From NCBI GenBank assembly GCA_017421145.1, contig JAFOTA010000237.1, forward strand, positions 1 to 7,594: DNA of 7,594 bases. Reading direction: 5' to 3'. This stretch comes from Treponema sp. (lineage in GTDB: Bacteria; Spirochaetota; Spirochaetia; Treponematales; Treponemataceae). Under the pieces are notes generated by a model that was not told where the DNA came from, made no database searches, and saw only the letters and a list, made by a program, of their open reading frames with translations. The position numbers and the translations under genes were made by a program. Each line of letters begins with the position of its first letter. Position 1 is the first letter of the stretch. Below are positions 4,520-7,594 of the stretch, one piece after another.

Positions 4520-6013
4520 ATGGCTAAAAAAGCTGCAGCACCAAAAAAAGACGACAAGCCTAAGCTTTCGGATGCATTCCGTGAGCTGGCCGAGAAAAAG
4601 GGTGTAAGGGAAGAAGAGGCGAAAGCCATAATCGAAAATATGATCAAGGCTGCTTATAAGAGGGTTTATGGCAGCTGTGACAACTGTATAGTCGAGATCG
4701 CGGACGGATTTTCCGATGTCAAGGTGTTTTCACGCAAGAAGGTCGTTGACGTTGCCTATTCCGAAGTCGATGAAATTGAGTACGATGATTCCGTGAACCT
4801 TGATCCGGATAAGAAAATCGGTGATTTTATAGACATTCCTCTGGATCCGACCAAATTCGGACGCTCTGCAATCGATACGGGAAAGCAGAACGCACATCAG
4901 GCCCTAAACGACACGCACAAGGATTACCTCTACAACATGCACAAGGACAAGGTGGGATGCCTTGTTTCAGGAACCATACAGCGCGAGACGAAGGGAAACA
5001 TTTTCATTGACCTGAACCTGAACGACGTCGAGGGATTTCTCCCGGCGAAAAACCAGAGTCCGGCGGAGCTTTATGAAATCAATGACCGTCTGAGCGGACT
5101 CGTTACGGACATCAAGAAGCAGAATACCGGAGTTCAGCTTGTGCTTTCACGTGCTGACGGAAAATTCGTTGAAAAGATTTTCGAGCGTGAGGTTGCGGAA
5201 CTCAGCGACAGGACGATCGGCATTCAGACGGTTGCGCGCGAAGCCGGAAAGAAAACCAAGATTGCAGTTTATACGAACAAGCCGGAAGTTGACCCGGTCG
5301 GTGCATGCGTAGGTATCAAGGGTGCCAGAATCACGAACGTAATCCACGAGCTGATGGGCGAAAAAATCGACGTTATCCGCTATGATGAGGATCCGCATGT
5401 GTTCATCAAGGAAGCCCTCACTCCTGCAAAGGTCAAGACCGTAGTTCTTACCGACGTTGAAAAGAGGGAAGCCATTGCGATCGTTCCGGAAGACCAGTTC
5501 TCTTTTGCAATCGGAAAATCCGGATTGAACGTGCGCCTTGCAAACAGGCTCTGCAACTGGAACATAGACGTAAAGACCGAATCACAGGCCGCTGAAATGG
5601 AAATCGTTGAAGACGACAATTCAAGGAAGGCCGCTGAGTCACTCTTTGCCGGAATGGATCAGGCCGTTGCAGCACAGGAAGAGGAAATCGCATCTATTTC
5701 ACATCTCCCTGGAATCGATTCACGCGTCGCGGAAATTTTGAAGGCCGCAGGGCTTGACGATATCGGAGACTTCGTAGATGCTGTAGAAAACGACAAGGTA
5801 AAAGATATTGAAGGTCTTTCTGCTGAGGATATTGAGGCCGTCAACAAGATTATTGACGAAAACGTCGAATTTGAAGATGAGGACGGTGCAGTGAACGGTG
5901 AGGAAGCTGAAAGTCAGGAAGAGGAAGAGTATTTCTGCCCTGAATGCGGTGCAAAGATTTCTCTTAATGACACCCGTTGTCCGAAATGTGGAATAGAATT
6001 AGCATTCGAGTAA
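4520..6013 (+). CDS. nusA: Transcription elongation/termination factor NusA with C-terminal zinc ribbon
   Basis: 497 residues. NusA binds RNA polymerase and nascent RNA and modulates pausing, intrinsic termination and antitermination. A Lys/Ala-rich tail (1-14) precedes the polymerase-binding N-terminal domain (about 15-130). The S1 domain follows (about 141-210, VGCLVSGTIQRETKGNIFIDL to VQLVLSR). KH1 (about 225-300) has its GxxG loop at VGIKGARI (264-271). KH2 (about 300-360) has its GxxG loop at AIGKSGLNVRLA (330-341). A helix-hairpin-helix-like region comes next (about 393-445, ISHLPGIDSRVAEILKAAG). After an acidic stretch (448-470) the protein ends in CPECG-x9-CPKCG (Cys473, 476, 487, 490), a probable zinc ribbon that many NusA proteins lack. 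GGGGGA five bases before ATG 4520 supports the start. infB follows after 20 bases. NusA may act on the operon's own leader hairpin (inference). Confidence 0.97.
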   Translation: MAKKAAAPKKDDKPKLSDAFRELAEKKGVREEEAKAIIENMIKAAYKRVYGSCDNCIVEIADGFSDVKVFSRKKVVDVAYSEVDEIEYDDSVNLDPDKKIGDFIDIPLDPTKFGRSAIDTGKQNAHQALNDTHKDYLYNMHKDKVGCLVSGTIQRETKGNIFIDLNLNDVEGFLPAKNQSPAELYEINDRLSGLVTDIKKQNTGVQLVLSRADGKFVEKIFEREVAELSDRTIGIQTVAREAGKKTKIAVYTNKPEVDPVGACVGIKGARITNVIHELMGEKIDVIRYDEDPHVFIKEALTPAKVKTVVLTDVEKREAIAIVPEDQFSFAIGKSGLNVRLANRLCNWNIDVKTESQAAEMEIVEDDNSRKAAESLFAGMDQAVAAQEEEIASISHLPGIDSRVAEILKAAGLDDIGDFVDAVENDKVKDIEGLSAEDIEAVNKIIDENVEFEDEDGAVNGEEAESQEEEEYFCPECGAKISLNDTRCPKCGIELAFE

Positions 6014-6033
6014 ATTAAAGGAAAAAGGATTAT

Positions 6034-7594
6034 ATGGCGGAAGAAGAAAAGAAGACTGAAGCAAATAAGACAGAATCTCAGGGATCCCAACCAAAGAAGA
6101 AGATCGTAATCAAGCGTAAGTCGCCGTCTTCGGCATCTGCGCAGAAAGAGCAGAAAAAACACGTGGTCGTCAAGAAGAATTCCGATGCAAGTCCGGCTTC
6201 TGAAGAAAAGAAATCCGTACCTTCAGGCAATGCGACGGAGCCTGTCAAGAAAACCGAGGCACAGGCAAAACCGGAAGCTTCTTCCGTTCAGCAGGGCGGT
6301 TCAGGAGAGTCAAAGCCTGCGGGACAAAAAGCTCCTGAACAGACAAAGACTCAGGGTACTGATGCAGAAAAGCCTCAGCGCCAGGTAAAGACTTTTGAGC
6401 TGAACAGCGTGCGCCCGAACGTAAAGGCAGGGAATTTGAGCGGCGGACCAAGGGGGCGCTATAACAACGGACGCAGGGATTCAGGCTTTACCGGAACCCA
6501 GGCACGTGAAGGATATCAGAACCGTCAGGGCGGATACAACAACAATGGTCAGCGCCAGGGCGGATACAACAACGGCCAGAGACAAGGCGGTTACAATAAC
6601 GGCCAGCGTCAGGGCGGATACAATAACGGCCAGAGACAGGGCGGATACAACAACGGTCAGCGTCAGGGCGGATTCAACGGTCAGCCGAGACCCGGAATGG
6701 GAGGCGGAAGACCAGATTTCTCAGGACCACGCACAGGTTCGGGCGGTTTTGCAAATCCAGCTGCACTTGCCGGTAACAAGGCTCCTGCAAAAAAGCAGTT
6801 CAAAGGCAAGAAACAGGTTTATAACCGCAAGGATGAAGAGCAGGCGTTCGGTGAGGATGAGCTTTACGGAAACAAGAAGAAGGAAATCACTCCGGCGAGC
6901 GTAGTTCCGGAAAAGATCGACATCATGGACAGCATCACCGTTGCGGATCTTGCAAAGAAGATGAACCTCAAGGCCAGCGAAATCATCGGAAAGCTGATGG
7001 CAAACGGAATGATGGTCACTATCAACCAGAGCATCGATGCCGACACAGCCGAAATCATCGCGAGCGAATATAAATGCACTGTCAATAGGATAAGCCTTTA
7101 TGAAGAGACCGTCATCGAAAGCGACAAGGGAACTGAAGAAGGTCTTTGCGTAAGGCCTCCGATCGTCACCGTCATGGGACACGTTGACCATGGTAAGACC
7201 AAGACTTTGGACGCAATCAGAAACACCAACGTCGTTGCGGGCGAGGCAGGCGGTATCACCCAGAAAATCGGTGCATATCAGGTTTCTACTCCGAAGGGCG
7301 TGATTACATTCCTTGATACTCCTGGACACGAAGCTTTCACGATGATGAGGGCGCGCGGTGCTCAGATTACGGACATCGTAGTTCTTGTCGTTGCTGCGGA
7401 TGACGGCGTCATGCCTCAGACCCTTGAAGCCATAAACCATGCAAAGGACGCCAAGGTTCCTATAATCGTGGCGGTAAACAAAATAGACAAGCCGGAAGCA
7501 AATCCTGACCGCGTAATGACACAGCTCAGCGAACTCGGACTTACACCGGAAGCTTGGGGCGGAGACACCCAGTATGTGAATATTTCCGCACTCA
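6034..7594 (+). CDS. infB: Translation initiation factor IF2 (partial, runs off right edge)
   Basis: The first 520 codons are present; IF2 proteins of this type are commonly about 850-950 residues, so the C-terminal domains are missing. IF2 is a GTPase that brings initiator fMet-tRNA to the 30S subunit and promotes subunit joining. Residues 1 to about 290 are disordered: Lys/Glu/Ser/Pro-rich (1-140), then RQGGYNNGQ tandem repeats (164-217), then Gly/Pro-rich and basic stretches. An IF2_N-type domain lies at about 292-350 ([20 protein letters not shown]). The G domain follows: G1 GHVDHGKT (382-389), switch region [13 protein letters not shown]3 DTPGH (428-432), G4 NKID (482-485). ATG 6034 has AAGGA just upstream and lies 20 bases after nusA. 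Third gene of the operon. Confidence 0.97.
   Translation, partial: MAEEEKKTEANKTESQGSQPKKKIVIKRKSPSSASAQKEQKKHVVVKKNSDASPASEEKKSVPSGNATEPVKKTEAQAKPEASSVQQGGSGESKPAGQKAPEQTKTQGTDAEKPQRQVKTFELNSVRPNVKAGNLSGGPRGRYNNGRRDSGFTGTQAREGYQNRQGGYNNNGQRQGGYNNGQRQGGYNNGQRQGGYNNGQRQGGYNNGQRQGGFNGQPRPGMGGGRPDFSGPRTGSGGFANPAALAGNKAPAKKQFKGKKQVYNRKDEEQAFGEDELYGNKKKEITPASVVPEKIDIMDSITVADLAKKMNLKASEIIGKLMANGMMVTINQSIDADTAEIIASEYKCTVNRISLYEETVIESDKGTEEGLCVRPPIVTVMGHVDHGKTKTLDAIRNTNVVAGEAGGITQKIGAYQVSTPKGVITFLDTPGHEAFTMMRARGAQITDIVVLVVAADDGVMPQTLEAINHAKDAKVPIIVAVNKIDKPEANPDRVMTQLSELGLTPEAWGGDTQYVNISAL
6523..6684 (+). repeat. In-frame tandem repeats encoding RQGGYNNGQ in infB
   Basis: Six consecutive copies with a basic 27-bp unit (9 residues). 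The first copy has one extra Asn ([10 protein letters not shown]), four are exact in protein sequence, and the last is degenerate (RQGGFNGQ), 54 codons in total. DNA copies differ mainly at synonymous sites (CGT/CGC/AGA for Arg, AAC/AAT for Asn, GGC/GGT for Gly). This indicates that the amino-acid pattern is kept while the bases drift, although some copies remain near-identical and could change number by slippage or recombination. Confidence 0.95.

Noticed and set aside
6523..6684. Possible CRISPR array
   Set aside because: The units are directly tandem with no unique spacers and are in frame inside infB.
6506..6904. Plus-strand frame with repeated RADTTT-like units
   Set aside because: It is the shifted reading of the infB tandem repeats; the infB frame carries the true protein pattern and continues into the GTPase domain.
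6721..7440. 239-codon open frame on the minus strand
   Set aside because: It is antisense to the IF2_N and G-domain coding region of infB, whose motifs are unmistakable; it has no recognisable domain.

Overview
The window looks like the chromosome of a spirochaete, most likely a Treponema-type species of moderate GC. This is inferred from the tmRNA 3' half, the membrane-anchored GAF/PP2C partner-switching operon and the style of the rimP-nusA-infB genes; no species assignment is possible from sequence reading alone. It has three transcription blocks. Positions 1-3754 are transcribed leftwards and 3909-7594 rightwards, and the two directions diverge from a shared intergenic region around 3755-3908.

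Left block (minus strand). A very AT-rich partial gene (1-365) encodes a two-helix membrane protein that runs off the left edge. Upstream of it in the transcription direction is ssrA (tmRNA, 457-827). Its tag reading frame encodes AKRRDEESDEQLALAA, an unusually charged tag. A TTGACT-N17-TATATT promoter (938-966) drives ssrA, but a strong hairpin with a 7-T run (878-923) lies between promoter and mature 5' end.

Middle block (minus strand, 3754 to about 947). A three-gene partner-switching operon encodes, in order: a three-helix membrane protein with GAF and PP2C (SpoIIE/RsbU-type) domains, a STAS anti-anti-sigma protein, and an RsbW/SpoIIAB-like ATP-binding anti-sigma kinase. It has a recognisable promoter (3726-3754) and a hairpin terminator (947-983). 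The terminator's 3' arm contains the -35 box of the ssrA promoter. No sigma factor gene is visible nearby, so the controlled target is unknown.

Right block (plus strand). A consensus promoter (TTGACA-N17-TATATT, 3909-3937) is followed at once by a GC-rich hairpin and short T run (3964-3990), then rimP, nusA and the first 520 codons of infB. These genes serve ribosome maturation, transcription elongation/termination and translation initiation. The leader hairpin resembles an attenuator that NusA itself could act on. NusA ends in a predicted four-cysteine zinc ribbon, and IF2 carries RQGGYNNGQ tandem repeats in a long disordered N-terminal region.

The most notable non-coding signals are the two cases (ssrA and rimP-nusA-infB) in which a strong promoter is followed within a few tens of bases by an intrinsic-terminator-like hairpin ahead of the gene.
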